A stretch of DNA of 64,000 nt from Gammaproteobacteria bacterium (GTDB taxonomy: Bacteria > Pseudomonadota > Gammaproteobacteria > Pseudomonadales > Pseudohongiellaceae). The first letter of the stretch is position 1. Each line of letters opens with the position of its first letter. Position numbers and translations under genes: made by a program. Shown here piece after piece: positions 1 to 11,276 of the stretch. A model generated the notes under the pieces. The model did no database searches, was not told where the DNA came from, and saw only the letters and a list, made by a program, of their open reading frames with translations. The DNA is taken from NCBI GenBank assembly GCA_024639905.1, contig JAHEGE010000008.1, positions 320,467-384,466 on the forward strand, given 5' to 3'.

Positions 1-1
1 T

Positions 2-1066
2 ATTAATAATCTGCTGATGGTAGTTGCGCTAGCAGCCCTGCTGGTGATCGTCGTCATCGTGCTCACGACCACCTATTTCAGCTACCTCATCAGCTTCCCC
101 GTGAACCTGCTCGCCGACGCGCTCGCCAACATTCGCAACGGCGTGGTCGAGGCAAGCTTCGAGCCCGAGGGCAACGATGAGATCGCCCGGGCGGTGCGCG
201 AATACAACCAGACCGCCGAGTTCTTGGCGCAGAACACCTTCCTCGATCGCTTCTCGCGCCAGCTGCCCGAGTTCGAGCCACAGCGCTACACCGAGCCGGG
301 TCGGCAAGAAGTGGCCGTGCTGTGTTTGAAGATGTCTAACTTCACCTATCTCGGCTCGACCCTGCCCGAAGACCTCTTCGTCAACCTGCGAAACAAGTTC
401 TACTTCTTCGCGGGTAAGGTGAGCGAGATGTATAACGGCATTGTGAATTCATGCACTAACGAAGAAGTGATCATTCACTTCGGTGAGTCGGAGCACGAAG
501 AAGAGCAGGCCTTCTACGCGATCTGCGCAGGCCAGCTGTTCCTGCGTTTGGTGGAAGAAATCAACTTACCTTCATTGCCCGCAGCGGCGGCGCTAGACGA
601 GGAAGCCCAAGAAGAAGACGAGGCACTCAATTGGAAGCCAGAGCGCACAATCGTTCGCGAGCGCGAGGCGGCGCTGGCGGAGAAGGAGAAGCAGAGAGCG
701 CAGTTGATGGCTGAGATTGGCCCCTTGGGAGCGAAGTTTGCACTCGCTACCCACAGCGGTTCGATGCTCCGAGGCATCTACTCGCCGATCACCCACGCCA
801 CCAATTCACTCAGCGGCGAGACACTAGACCAAGCGCGCGCGCTCGCTAATGAAGCGCCTGATAATTCGCTGCTCATCAGCGAGCCTTGTTACGAAGCCGC
901 GGGCGATGGCTCGAGGCTCGACGCGCACGCCTATCTGGATGCCGCCGCTAGCCCCTTCGATTTCGAGGCCTATCTCAGCCTCGAACCGCTGTCGGACTAT
1001 CGCCTGCTGTTAGACCGCCAGGCGCATCAGCTCATCGGGCTCTGGTCGCAGAGCCCCGACGCCTAA
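2..1066 (+). CDS. AhpA/YtjB (SMP)-family membrane protein, 5' partial
   Basis: The reading frame is open from base 2, so the N-terminus lies outside the window. What remains begins with a strong transmembrane helix (about 20 Leu/Val/Ile-rich residues) followed by a HAMP-like linker ([17 protein letters not shown]). A soluble region then has two cyclase-like halves separated by a charged, probably coiled-coil stretch rich in Glu and Lys ([16 protein letters not shown]). This architecture and the position beside parC match the YtjB/SMP family, which lies near serB and parC in pseudomonads. The function of the family is poorly defined. Its stop overlaps the convergent parC stop by 4 bp. Confidence 0.6.
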   Translation: MNNLLMVVALAALLVIVVIVLTTTYFSYLISFPVNLLADALANIRNGVVEASFEPEGNDEIARAVREYNQTAEFLAQNTFLDRFSRQLPEFEPQRYTEPGRQEVAVLCLKMSNFTYLGSTLPEDLFVNLRNKFYFFAGKVSEMYNGIVNSCTNEEVIIHFGESEHEEEQAFYAICAGQLFLRLVEEINLPSLPAAAALDEEAQEEDEALNWKPERTIVREREAALAEKEKQRAQLMAEIGPLGAKFALATHSGSMLRGIYSPITHATNSLSGETLDQARALANEAPDNSLLISEPCYEAAGDGSRLDAHAYLDAAASPFDFEAYLSLEPLSDYRLLLDRQAHQLIGLWSQSPDA

Positions 1067-3375
1067 TTCAATAGGTCGCCGGTCTCGCCTACCAGCGGCG
1101 CGCTAGCAGCTGCGCCTTGGTGCTTCGCAACAACCTCGATCGAGTCTACGTTCTGGAAGCCGCGCGGCAACTTATTGCCGCGGCGTCCGCGCTCGCCGGC
1201 GTAGTGCTCGAGATCCGCAGGCTTTAGATTATGATGACGCTTGCCGGCGTGAATAGTGATCGAATCCTCGGCACCTAGCACCGCCAAGGCCACCACAAAC
1301 TCTAATCGCTCGGCGACACGCGCCGGTGGAATACCCATGATCTTGTTGCCTTTGCCCCGCGCGAGACGCGGCAACTCCCGCAGCGGGAACATCAGCATGC
1401 GCCCTTCGTTGCTGATCGCCACGATAAGGTCTTCGTCGTAGTTGGCAATTTCGATAGGCGGTAGCACCAGCCCGCCCTTGGAGGGCTTGAGTACGGCCTT
1501 GCCGGCCTTGTTCTTACTCGTAAGCTCGCCAAGCTTGCCCACGAAGCCGTAGCCGCCGTCGCTTGCCAGCAGCACATCGCGACTGTCATCGCCGATTAGA
1601 ACGCCTTCGAATGTCGCGCCCGATGGTGGGCTAACCTTGCCCGACAGGGGTTCGCCCTGCCCGCGCGCCGATGGCAGCGCGTGTGCGGGCAGAGAGTAAG
1701 TGCGGCCGGTCGAATCGAGGAAGATCGCCAGCTGACTACTCTTGCCGCGCGCCGCCTGCTTAAAGCTGTCGCCCGACTTATAGGCGAGTCCTGCGGCATC
1801 GACTTCATGGCCCTTCGCCGCGCGCACCCAGCCGCGCTCCGACAGCACCACGGTCACCGGCTCTGCCGACACCAGCTCGGTGGCGAGGAAGGCTTTCGCC
1901 TCGCCGCGCTCCACTAACGGCGTGCGACGGTCGTCGCCGTATTTGTCGGCGTCGGCCTGAATCTCTTTCTTGATGAATGTCTTGAGCCGCGTGTCCGAAC
2001 CCAGCAGGCGCTCGATGGTGTCGCGCTCGGCGGCAAGTTCGGCCTGCTCGCCAGTAATCTTGATCTCTTCGAGCTTCGCTAACTGACGCAGCTTGAGTTC
2101 GAGGATCGCCTCGGCCTGTCGCTCGCTGATCTTGAACGCCGCCATCAAGGCAGTCTTGGGCTTGTCTTCGGTACGCACGATGCGAATGACTTCGTCGATG
2201 TTCAGATAAGCAACCAACAAACCTTCTAAGATGTGCAGGCGATCGACGATCTTGTCCAAGCGGAACTGCAAGCGGCGGCGCACGGTAGTAGTACGGAACT
2301 GCAGCCATTCCACCAAAAGCGAGCGCAGGTCTTTAACCTGCGGCCGCTTATTAATGCCGATCATGTTGAAGTTAACGCGGTAGTTTTTCTCGAGGTCGGT
2401 GGTCGAGAAAAGATGCGACATGACCGCCTCAACATCCACGCGGTTAGACTTCGGTACGATCACAATGCGCGTCGGGTTTTCGTGGTCGGATTCGTCACGT
2501 AGGTCGACCACCATTGGCAGCTTTTTCTTCTGCATCTGCGCGGCAATCTGCTCGAGCACCTTGGCGCCGGACACCTGAAAAGGCAACGCCGTTACCACGA
2601 TCTCATCGGCTTCTTTCACATATACCGCGCGCGCCTTAAGCGAGCCCCGGCCGTTGCGGTACATCGCCTGAATCTCGCTTTTCGGCGTAATGAGCTCGGC
2701 CTCTGTTGGGTAGTCTGGGCCTTGCACGATCTCACAAATATCTTCGAGCGTCGCCTTCGGCCGCTCGAGCAAATGAATCGCCGCGTTGGCAACCTCGCGC
2801 AAATTATGCGGCGGAATGTCCGTTGCCATGCCTACCGCGATACCACTGCCGCCGTTGAGTAACACATTCGGCAGGCGCGCCGGCAACATCTCCGGCTCGT
2901 CCATGGTGCCATCGAAATTAGGCTTCCAGTCGACCGTGCCTTGGGCGAGCTCGCCGAGCAACACATCGGCATAGCCTTGCAGGCGCGACTCGGTGTAGCG
3001 CATCGCGGCGAACGATTTAGGGTCGTCCGGCGAACCCCAGTTGCCCTGTCCGTCTACTAACGGATAGCGATAGCTAAACGGCTGCGCCATCAGCACCATC
3101 GCCTCGTAACACGCCGAGTCGCCATGGGGATGAAACTTACCGATCACGTCGCCGATGGTGCGCGCCGACTTCTTAAACTTCGCCGACGCCTTAAGCCCGA
3201 GCTCAGACATCGCGTAAATAATACGGCGCTGCACCGGCTTCAAGCCGTCGCCAAGATTCGGCAGCGCGCGGTCATTGATGACATACATCGAGTAATTCAG
3301 ATACGCGCTCTGCGTGTAACTCTTGAGCGGGATCTGCTCGATGCCGTCGTCGTTAATGATGATTTCTTCGTTCAT
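1063..3375 (-). CDS. parC: DNA topoisomerase IV subunit A
   Basis: ParC is the breakage-reunion subunit of topoisomerase IV, which decatenates daughter chromosomes in the cytoplasm together with ParE. At 770 aa it has the usual length. The catalytic tyrosine is Tyr127 in [10 protein letters not shown]. The quinolone-determining stretch [11 protein letters not shown] has Ser87 and Glu91, equivalent to E. coli Ser80 and Glu84, so the usual quinolone-resistance substitutions are absent. The C-terminal part is the beta-pinwheel domain. parE lies 19 bp upstream on the same strand, so the two are probably cotranscribed. The TAG stop shares CTAA with the end of the convergent gene before it. Confidence 0.96.
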   Translation of the reverse strand: MNEEIIINDDGIEQIPLKSYTQSAYLNYSMYVINDRALPNLGDGLKPVQRRIIYAMSELGLKASAKFKKSARTIGDVIGKFHPHGDSACYEAMVLMAQPFSYRYPLVDGQGNWGSPDDPKSFAAMRYTESRLQGYADVLLGELAQGTVDWKPNFDGTMDEPEMLPARLPNVLLNGGSGIAVGMATDIPPHNLREVANAAIHLLERPKATLEDICEIVQGPDYPTEAELITPKSEIQAMYRNGRGSLKARAVYVKEADEIVVTALPFQVSGAKVLEQIAAQMQKKKLPMVVDLRDESDHENPTRIVIVPKSNRVDVEAVMSHLFSTTDLEKNYRVNFNMIGINKRPQVKDLRSLLVEWLQFRTTTVRRRLQFRLDKIVDRLHILEGLLVAYLNIDEVIRIVRTEDKPKTALMAAFKISERQAEAILELKLRQLAKLEEIKITGEQAELAAERDTIERLLGSDTRLKTFIKKEIQADADKYGDDRRTPLVERGEAKAFLATELVSAEPVTVVLSERGWVRAAKGHEVDAAGLAYKSGDSFKQAARGKSSQLAIFLDSTGRTYSLPAHALPSARGQGEPLSGKVSPPSGATFEGVLIGDDSRDVLLASDGGYGFVGKLGELTSKNKAGKAVLKPSKGGLVLPPIEIANYDEDLIVAISNEGRMLMFPLRELPRLARGKGNKIMGIPPARVAERLEFVVALAVLGAEDSITIHAGKRHHNLKPADLEHYAGERGRRGNKLPRGFQNVDSIEVVAKHQGAAASAPLVGETGDLLN

Positions 3376-3394
3376 GCTTTGTCTCTTTTGCTAT

Positions 3395-5990
<2,596 letters not shown>

Positions 5991-5993
5991 GCG

Positions 5994-6782
5994 CTAGTAA
6001 CTGGCTATCGAGGCGTCGGCGACGAAGCTGCCAGCGGGCAGGCGCGCGACGCCGGTCTCGAGCGTGCCGTCTTCGTGAAGGCGCAGCCAGCGATAGCCGG
6101 GCTGGGCGGAATCGATCGCGAAGTCGGTGGCGATGGGGGCGAACTGTACGCAGGTAGACGGCGCGCCGAGGACACGCACGGCGCCAAACTGCTCGTCAAA
6201 GGGGTGATGAATGTGACCATGCACGAGCGCACGCACCTTGGCGCTGGCGTTTAGTTGGTCAAGCAACGCGGCGCCGTCACGCAGGCCAATGCCATTTAAC
6301 CACTGGGCGCCGTTGGCGACTGGGTTGTGATGCACAGCAACAATCAGGTGGGCCGCGTCGGCATCGGCTTCTAATGCGGCTAACTGTACCGCGAGCGCGC
6401 TGAGCCGCGCCGCGCCGAGTTCGCCGTGGGGCTCGTTCGCAACCGTAGAGTCGAGGGTCAGCACACGCCAGTTACCTAGCGCTAAGGTCTGCATCGCCTC
6501 GGGTAAGAGCGCGTGCATTGCGGCTGGCTTATCGTGATTGCCAGGCAGCCAGCACAGTGGCGCCAAGGGTTCGGTGAGATCGATGAAGCGCTGATAGGAT
6601 TCGGCGCTGCCGTCTTGCGACAGATCGCCGGTGGCGAGCACGGCGTCGAATGTGGCGCCGCAGTGTAATGCGTGATCGACCACCGCGCTCAACGAGGCTG
6701 CGGTGTTGATGCCTTTGAGTGTCGCGCTAGAGGAGACGCTGAGATGCGGATCGCTAAGCTGGAGTAGCAGGTGGCTACTCAC
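5994..6782 (-). CDS. cpdA: Class III 3',5'-cyclic-AMP phosphodiesterase (CpdA-like)
   Basis: This is a calcineurin-like metallophosphoesterase that probably hydrolyses cAMP. All metal-binding motifs are visible: LSDPHLS (D-x-H), ATGDLSQDG, PGNHD, VAVHHNP and VHGHIHH. I chose the GTG at 6782, giving 262 aa and starting VSSHLLLQLSDPHLS. An upstream start at 6848 would put 22 extra residues inside yqiB, while the GTG only overlaps the yqiB stop by 8 bp, typical of translational coupling. The size then matches the E. coli enzyme. cAMP as substrate is inferred from family and gene order, not seen directly. Confidence 0.85.
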   Translation of the reverse strand: MSSHLLLQLSDPHLSVSSSATLKGINTAASLSAVVDHALHCGATFDAVLATGDLSQDGSAESYQRFIDLTEPLAPLCWLPGNHDKPAAMHALLPEAMQTLALGNWRVLTLDSTVANEPHGELGAARLSALAVQLAALEADADAAHLIVAVHHNPVANGAQWLNGIGLRDGAALLDQLNASAKVRALVHGHIHHPFDEQFGAVRVLGAPSTCVQFAPIATDFAIDSAQPGYRWLRLHEDGTLETGVARLPAGSFVADASIASY

Positions 6783-7272
6783 CGTGCGCTGCCCACACCA
6801 CCTCGGCGCTATGACCCACACGCAGGCAATGCGACAGCCATTCGCCAAGAAACTGATTTACCTGCCCCTTCTCGTCGGCCTGATACATGTGGGCGTTCGG
6901 CTGCGCGTAGCGAGGTTGCAGGTTCTTGTGACCCTGATACGACACGACCTCGGCGGTGCTGGCGTCGTGGTAGACCCGAATGAGCATCGACGGGTTGGTC
7001 ATCCACTCGCGCATCACGGGTCGCTGCACGATTTCTAATGTGGAGGTGTATTTAAAGGCTTCGAGCACGGTGATTTCGACGGTCACCGGCTCTGCTTCGA
7101 GTTCGGCGAGGGTAAACACACAGCGCAGACCTTCGAGCGCCTGTTCTGTGCCCAGATACTCGCGCTCGCGGTGAGCGGCGAGAACAGGCACCAGCCGCAG
7201 CAAGCGAATGTAATTGGCATCACATTCAGCCATCTGCTTGATCAGGTCTATGCTGTAAGGATTCTTTGCCAT
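6775..7272 (-). CDS. yqiB: DUF1249 protein YqiB
   Basis: This 165-residue cytoplasmic protein belongs to the DUF1249/YqiB family, which is conserved next to nudF and cpdA in gammaproteobacteria. The start MAKNPYSIDLIKQMAECDAN and the central region (VTEVLE-like beta strands, RVYHDASTAEV) are characteristic. No catalytic motif can be seen and no function is established. It is 20 bp downstream of nudF and overlaps cpdA, so it belongs to the same operon. Confidence 0.82.
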   Translation of the reverse strand: MAKNPYSIDLIKQMAECDANYIRLLRLVPVLAAHREREYLGTEQALEGLRCVFTLAELEAEPVTVEITVLEAFKYTSTLEIVQRPVMREWMTNPSMLIRVYHDASTAEVVSYQGHKNLQPRYAQPNAHMYQADEKGQVNQFLGEWLSHCLRVGHSAEVVWAAHGE

Positions 7273-7292
7273 AGCTTAGTGTATCTAGCCGC

Positions 7293-7949
7293 CTACTTTG
7301 TTTCGGTGTCTGTTTCAGCCTCGGCTTCAGCTTCTGCGCTCCAGCTCGCTTCGAGCTGGCGTCGATGAATCTGTAGCCACTGTAGCGCGATGATCGACAT
7401 CGCGTTGTGAATTTTGCCCGTTTCAACGAGGCGGACCGCCTCTTCTACGTCGAGCACCACAACCTCGATGTCTTCGTGCTCATCGTCGAGCCCAAATACA
7501 CCGCCGGCTGTGCTCGCATCTACCCTGCCGCAAAACAGCGTGATGCGCTCGTTGCTAATGCCGGGGCTGTTGTAATACTCGCTAATCTTCACCAAGCCGC
7601 GGGGGGCGAGGTCGGCCTCTTCCACGCTCTCGCGCGCGGCGACCTCAATCGGCTGCTCGCCGGGTTCAACCATGCCGGCTACTAACTCGAGCAACCACGG
7701 GTCTTGCCGTTCGTCGAGCATGCCAATGCGAATCTGCCGCACCAGCACCACCTGATCTAAGTCGGGATCGAATAGCAATACGCCTACCGCGCGCGGGCGC
7801 AGCAACAGCTCGCGCGTCATGGTTTCGCTCGAGCCGCCAGCGAACAGCGAGTGTCGCAGCCGCAGCCGATCTACCCGCAAGAAGCCGCTGAGCAGCGTCT
7901 CGCGCGACTCAACCTCGACGCGTAAATCGGCTTTGGGGAGCATGTCCAC
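7293..7949 (-). CDS. nudF: ADP-ribose pyrophosphatase (Nudix hydrolase)
   Basis: NudF cleaves ADP-ribose to AMP and ribose-5-phosphate. The Nudix box runs from GMVEPGEQ to ARESVEEADL, with the REx2EE core intact; the glycine that usually follows EE is Ala, which is common in this subfamily. The frame opens with GTG at 7949, and an in-frame ATG lies two codons in at 7943; no clear Shine-Dalgarno decides between them. The C-terminus carries an unusual acidic repeat tail (AEAEAEAETDTETK). It is the first gene of the run leading to parE. tolC, which flanks nudF in E. coli, lies about 14 kb away here. Confidence 0.9.
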   Translation of the reverse strand: MDMLPKADLRVEVESRETLLSGFLRVDRLRLRHSLFAGGSSETMTRELLLRPRAVGVLLFDPDLDQVVLVRQIRIGMLDERQDPWLLELVAGMVEPGEQPIEVAARESVEEADLAPRGLVKISEYYNSPGISNERITLFCGRVDASTAGGVFGLDDEHEDIEVVVLDVEEAVRLVETGKIHNAMSIIALQWLQIHRRQLEASWSAEAEAEAETDTETK

Positions 7950-7974
7950 TAACTTACTGTAATTAGACAGTTGG

Positions 7975-8253
7975 CTAGTCGCGGGCCGTTACTTCGAGCA
8001 GGTGGTAGCCGAACTGTGTTTGCACGGGGCCCTGTAGCGAGCCAACTGGTGCGCTGAATACCACTTCGTCGAACTCTTTAACCATCATGCCCGGGCCGAA
8101 AGAGCCGAGGTCGCCGCCTTGGGCTTTAGAGGGGCAAGAAGAATGCGCCTTGGCGACTTCCGCAAAGTCTTCACCGCCGTCGATGCGAGTCTTCAGGTCT
8201 AGGCACTCTTGCTCTGTTTGCACGAGGATGTGGCGGGCGCTTGCTGTAGTCAT
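7975..8253 (-). CDS. ppiC: PpiC-type peptidyl-prolyl isomerase (parvulin)
   Basis: This is a stand-alone parvulin domain that catalyses cis-trans isomerisation of prolyl bonds in the cytoplasm. I chose the ATG at 8253 (MTTASARHILVQTEQ), giving 92 aa, almost the E. coli PpiC length. An AAGGA Shine-Dalgarno sits about 7 bases upstream, and the longer frame from 8292 would add a tail foreign to the family. The diagnostic motifs ARHILV, GGDLGSFGPGMMVKEFD and FGYHLLEV are present. No signal peptide is seen. Confidence 0.92.
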   Translation of the reverse strand: MTTASARHILVQTEQECLDLKTRIDGGEDFAEVAKAHSSCPSKAQGGDLGSFGPGMMVKEFDEVVFSAPVGSLQGPVQTQFGYHLLEVTARD

Positions 8254-8410
8254 AGTCTTGTCCTTGGTATTTATCAAATAGGAATGGGGCATTGTAGGGA
8301 CGCGCCTCGGCGATGTACAGGCGTCAAAACGCGCTAAAAATGCGCTATACTTACGCCCGCGCTCCCAGCGATTTGATTTTCGTTACTTCCGCTTTTTGCA
8401 GGATCTCCGT

Positions 8411-8977
8411 ATGGCATTCCCCGAACCGGCACCACGCAGGCATGTGCACACGCGTGCAATCGACTACCGCGGCTACGAACGCGAAGATGGCCTCTGGGAC
8501 ATCGAAGCGCACATGACCGACACCAAGACCTACCAGTTTCGTAATGACTGGCGCGGTGAAGTGCCGGTGGGCGAGCCCTTGCACGAGATGTTGCTGCGCG
8601 TAACGATCGACGACAGCTTCACGATTGTCGACATAGAAGCTGCAACCGAACGCAGCCCCTTCGAGATGTGCCCGAGCATCACGCCTAACTATAAGGCCTG
8701 CATCGGCATTCAGATGGGCCGTGGCTGGCGCCAGCAGGTACGCATGAAAGTGGGCGGCACGCACGGCTGCACGCATCTTACCGAGCTGCTTTATCCGATG
8801 GCGACCGCGGCGATGCAGACGATTTGGCCACTCATGAAACATCGCCAGAACAAGGCCGATTCTCATATCGAGCCCAGCGACAAGCGCCCAGGCGTCATCG
8901 ACACCTGCCATGCGTGGGCAGCAGACTCGCCGGTCGTAAAGATGAACGCGCCGACCTTTTATACTGGCGAGGAGTGA
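8411..8977 (+). CDS. DUF2889 family protein
   Basis: This 188-residue soluble protein belongs to the DUF2889 family. It begins MAFPEPAPRRHVHTRAIDYR, with the family features RxxxGLWDIEAHMTDTK and the Cys-containing GGTHGCTHLTELL. The start at 8411 was preferred over the in-frame ATG at 8396 because the conserved region begins there. The family has no established role; a conserved His/Cys/Glu set suggests metal binding, but that is only inference. Its end overlaps the end of the convergent histidine kinase by 19 bp. Confidence 0.75.
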   Translation: MAFPEPAPRRHVHTRAIDYRGYEREDGLWDIEAHMTDTKTYQFRNDWRGEVPVGEPLHEMLLRVTIDDSFTIVDIEAATERSPFEMCPSITPNYKACIGIQMGRGWRQQVRMKVGGTHGCTHLTELLYPMATAAMQTIWPLMKHRQNKADSHIEPSDKRPGVIDTCHAWAADSPVVKMNAPTFYTGEE

Positions 8978-10347
8978 GGCGACGGACGCTTGTCGGTGCG
9001 TGGAAAACGCACAGAGAAGCGCGCACCCTGACCCTGCCGGCCTTCGGCGATGTCGACCGAGGCCCCGTGTGCGAGGGCTATCTCCCGCACAATCGCCAGG
9101 CCTAACCCGCACCCTTCGCGCTCGGTGTCGTTGACATTTCCTGCCGTAGATCGGAAAAATCTTTCGAAGATTTGTGGCCAATGATCTTCCGCGATTCCGG
9201 GGCCGTCGTCTTCGATCACGAGCGTGATCGCCTTCTCCTCATTACGCACACTCACCCACACGTTGCCGCCCGGCTGCGTGTACTGAATAGCATTCTCGAT
9301 GAGATTGGTGATCATCTCGGAGATCAGCGTCAACTCGCCGGCAACCTCTGACCCTTCCACCGCGTCGCTGTGAACGCTAATGTCCTTTGCCGAGGCAAGC
9401 TGCCGCAGCTGCATGCAGCACTGCTGAACGACAGAATACAAATTCACCGGCGTGCGCCGCAGGCCACGCCCCATTGCCGCCTCGGCTCGCGCCAATTTCA
9501 TTAGCTGTGAGTTCACGTGGGTCATCGCGTCGGCAGCGCGGGAGATACGCGCCAAGGCCTCGGCGATGGATGGCTGATTTCCATCCAGCTCCGATTCTGC
9601 GAGCTGCGCCTGCAGTTTTAATCCGGCTAGGGGCGTGCGTATCTGGTGCGCAATATTGCCGATGAATTGCTCGCGCGTGCTAATGGCAGTATCAATCCTT
9701 TCGAGGAGGCTGTTGGTGTTCTCAACAACGCCTCTGAGCTCGGCGGGCACCGAGCCAACATCGATGGGCGTGAGGTCTTGCGGCGATCTTTGCCCTAGCT
9801 CATCACCCAGTAGTGTCAGCGGTCGCAGTCCACGATCAAACGCCGATCCGATCATCAGTAGAGCGAGCAGTACAACGAGCGAATTGGTGGTGAGGGCATC
9901 GATAAACAGACTGTAATTATTCTCACTGCGGCCCGTCACGTCTTCGGCGACGGTCGCAGTCAGTAAGCCCGCGCTCGTTTGCCGCCTAAGCGACACCGCG
10001 CGCACCGGGCTCGCCCCAACGGTGAGTAAACGAAAGGAGGGCTGCCCCTCAAGATCTGCCGGAGTCTCGTTGGCGAGTCGCGAACCAGAAAGAAGCACCG
10101 AATCAGCATCGACTATTTCGTACTGGTCGCCCCGAATGCCTAACACCGCAAGCTCTGCTTCGAGATCTCTGTCGGCTGAAAAAGCAATGAGTAGGCGCTC
10201 TGCGCGGTCGACTAGCCACTCATCGTAGATCTGATTGGCGGCATGAAGCCCAATGCGGTAGGACACAATCGCTTCGACCAGTAGCAGGATGACGAATGGC
10301 CCGCCGACTAACAGAAGGAGTTGTGAGCGCAGCGACAATGAACCCAT
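8959..10347 (-). CDS. Sensor histidine kinase (TctE/QseC type)
   Basis: This 462-residue inner-membrane kinase has a transmembrane helix at about 9-27, a periplasmic sensor region, a second helix at about 153-170, a HAMP linker and a HisKA domain with phospho-acceptor His234 in NIAHQIRTPLAGL. The ATPase domain shows the N box NLIENAIQYT and the G boxes DDGPGIAE and GCGLGLAIV. The periplasmic domain resembles the 2CSK_N type found in TctE-like kinases. It is translationally coupled to the response regulator upstream (TAATG). The divergent SulP operon is its most likely target; the signal is unknown. Confidence 0.88.
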   Translation of the reverse strand: MGSLSLRSQLLLLVGGPFVILLLVEAIVSYRIGLHAANQIYDEWLVDRAERLLIAFSADRDLEAELAVLGIRGDQYEIVDADSVLLSGSRLANETPADLEGQPSFRLLTVGASPVRAVSLRRQTSAGLLTATVAEDVTGRSENNYSLFIDALTTNSLVVLLALLMIGSAFDRGLRPLTLLGDELGQRSPQDLTPIDVGSVPAELRGVVENTNSLLERIDTAISTREQFIGNIAHQIRTPLAGLKLQAQLAESELDGNQPSIAEALARISRAADAMTHVNSQLMKLARAEAAMGRGLRRTPVNLYSVVQQCCMQLRQLASAKDISVHSDAVEGSEVAGELTLISEMITNLIENAIQYTQPGGNVWVSVRNEEKAITLVIEDDGPGIAEDHWPQIFERFFRSTAGNVNDTEREGCGLGLAIVREIALAHGASVDIAEGRQGQGARFSVRFPRTDKRPSPHSSPV

Positions 10348-11015
10348 TATTCTAAATACTCGATGGAATACCCTACGCCGCGGACGGTGCGGATGAACAC
10401 GCCGCTGCAGTCGAGCCTGCGTCGCAAACGATGCACATACACCTCGACCGCATTGGGGCCAATATCCTCGGCCTGCAATGCCAATCGCTGATTCAATCGG
10501 GTCTTGCCGACTACTCGAGGTGCCTGAGTCATCAGTGCTTCGAGCACCTCGAATTCGCGCAGCGTTAACTCCAAATGCGCATCGCCTAATCGGGCCGTGC
10601 GCGCGAACGGATCGATCTCTAGGGGACCAAGGCGCAGTTTTTCGCGAATCTCTGCATGGCCTCGTCGCAGCAAAGCCCTCACTCGCGCTTGCAGCTCCCT
10701 CAGCTCGAACGGCTTTTCCATATAGTCATCGGCACCCGTGTCTAAGGATTCGATCTGTTGGTCCATGCCGTCACGCGCCGTCAGCACGAGCACGGGCACG
10801 GGTTGCTTGCGCTGCCTTAGCGCTCGTAGCACTTCGAGTCCGTCCATGTCGGGCAAGCCTAAATCTAAGACGACCAAGTCGAACTCGCCGCCCCGCAGAT
10901 GCTGATCGGCCGTGCGCCCATCGGCGGCATGCACTACGCCATACGATGCCCGGCGCAGTGCAGTCGACAAGCCATCGGCTAGCAACGCGTCGTCTTCCAC
11001 TATTAACACATTCAT
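10347..11015 (-). CDS. OmpR/PhoB-family response regulator
   Basis: This 222-residue regulator has a receiver domain with acidic pocket VEDD, phospho-acceptor Asp51 in VVLDLGLPDMDG and the conserved Lys in EKPFEL, followed by a winged-helix effector domain (TLREFEVLEALM, VYVHRLRRRLD, RTVRGVGYSIE). The ATG at 11015 (MNVLIVEDD) was chosen over an upstream codon at 11039. It is the first gene of the two-gene operon with the kinase and is transcribed divergently from the SulP-Usp-SLC4 genes, which it probably regulates through the 261-bp shared intergenic region. Confidence 0.9.
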   Translation of the reverse strand: MNVLIVEDDALLADGLSTALRRASYGVVHAADGRTADQHLRGGEFDLVVLDLGLPDMDGLEVLRALRQRKQPVPVLVLTARDGMDQQIESLDTGADDYMEKPFELRELQARVRALLRRGHAEIREKLRLGPLEIDPFARTARLGDAHLELTLREFEVLEALMTQAPRVVGKTRLNQRLALQAEDIGPNAVEVYVHRLRRRLDCSGVFIRTVRGVGYSIEYLE

Positions 11016-11162
11016 GACTAGAGCCTCATGAGTACGCAACTAAGCGTTGCTCACAGTAACCACACGGGTGATAAAAAAATCGATAGTCACTGGAAAGAAA
11101 AATTATTAACACCGAATAGTGCCCGCCGCCACTAAACCGCTGCTGATAGTGCTGAGTAATAA

Positions 11163-11187
11163 CCTTTCCTGAAAGGTTTCTGAAAGG
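11163..11187. promoter_or_regulatory. Candidate response-regulator operator
   Basis: In the intergenic region between the response regulator and SulP, CTGAAAGG occurs twice as a direct repeat at 11169-11176 and 11180-11187, an 11-bp period. The first copy is also half of the palindrome CCTTTC-CT-GAAAGG. Direct repeats at 10-11 bp spacing are what dimeric OmpR-family regulators bind. Assignment to the adjacent regulator is inferred from position only. Confidence 0.45.
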
Positions 11188-11276
11188 CTTATTACGCAAA
11201 GATGCGAGCCTAGGTTCATCGGCTCGCGCCTGCGCGCGCCACTACTATTTGTCAGCACTTTTGATGAGAGCGTTGT

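Noticed and set aside
1805..2308. A 167-codon minus-strand frame inside parC
   Set aside because: It lies in another frame of parC and has an Arg/His-rich, non-globular translation.
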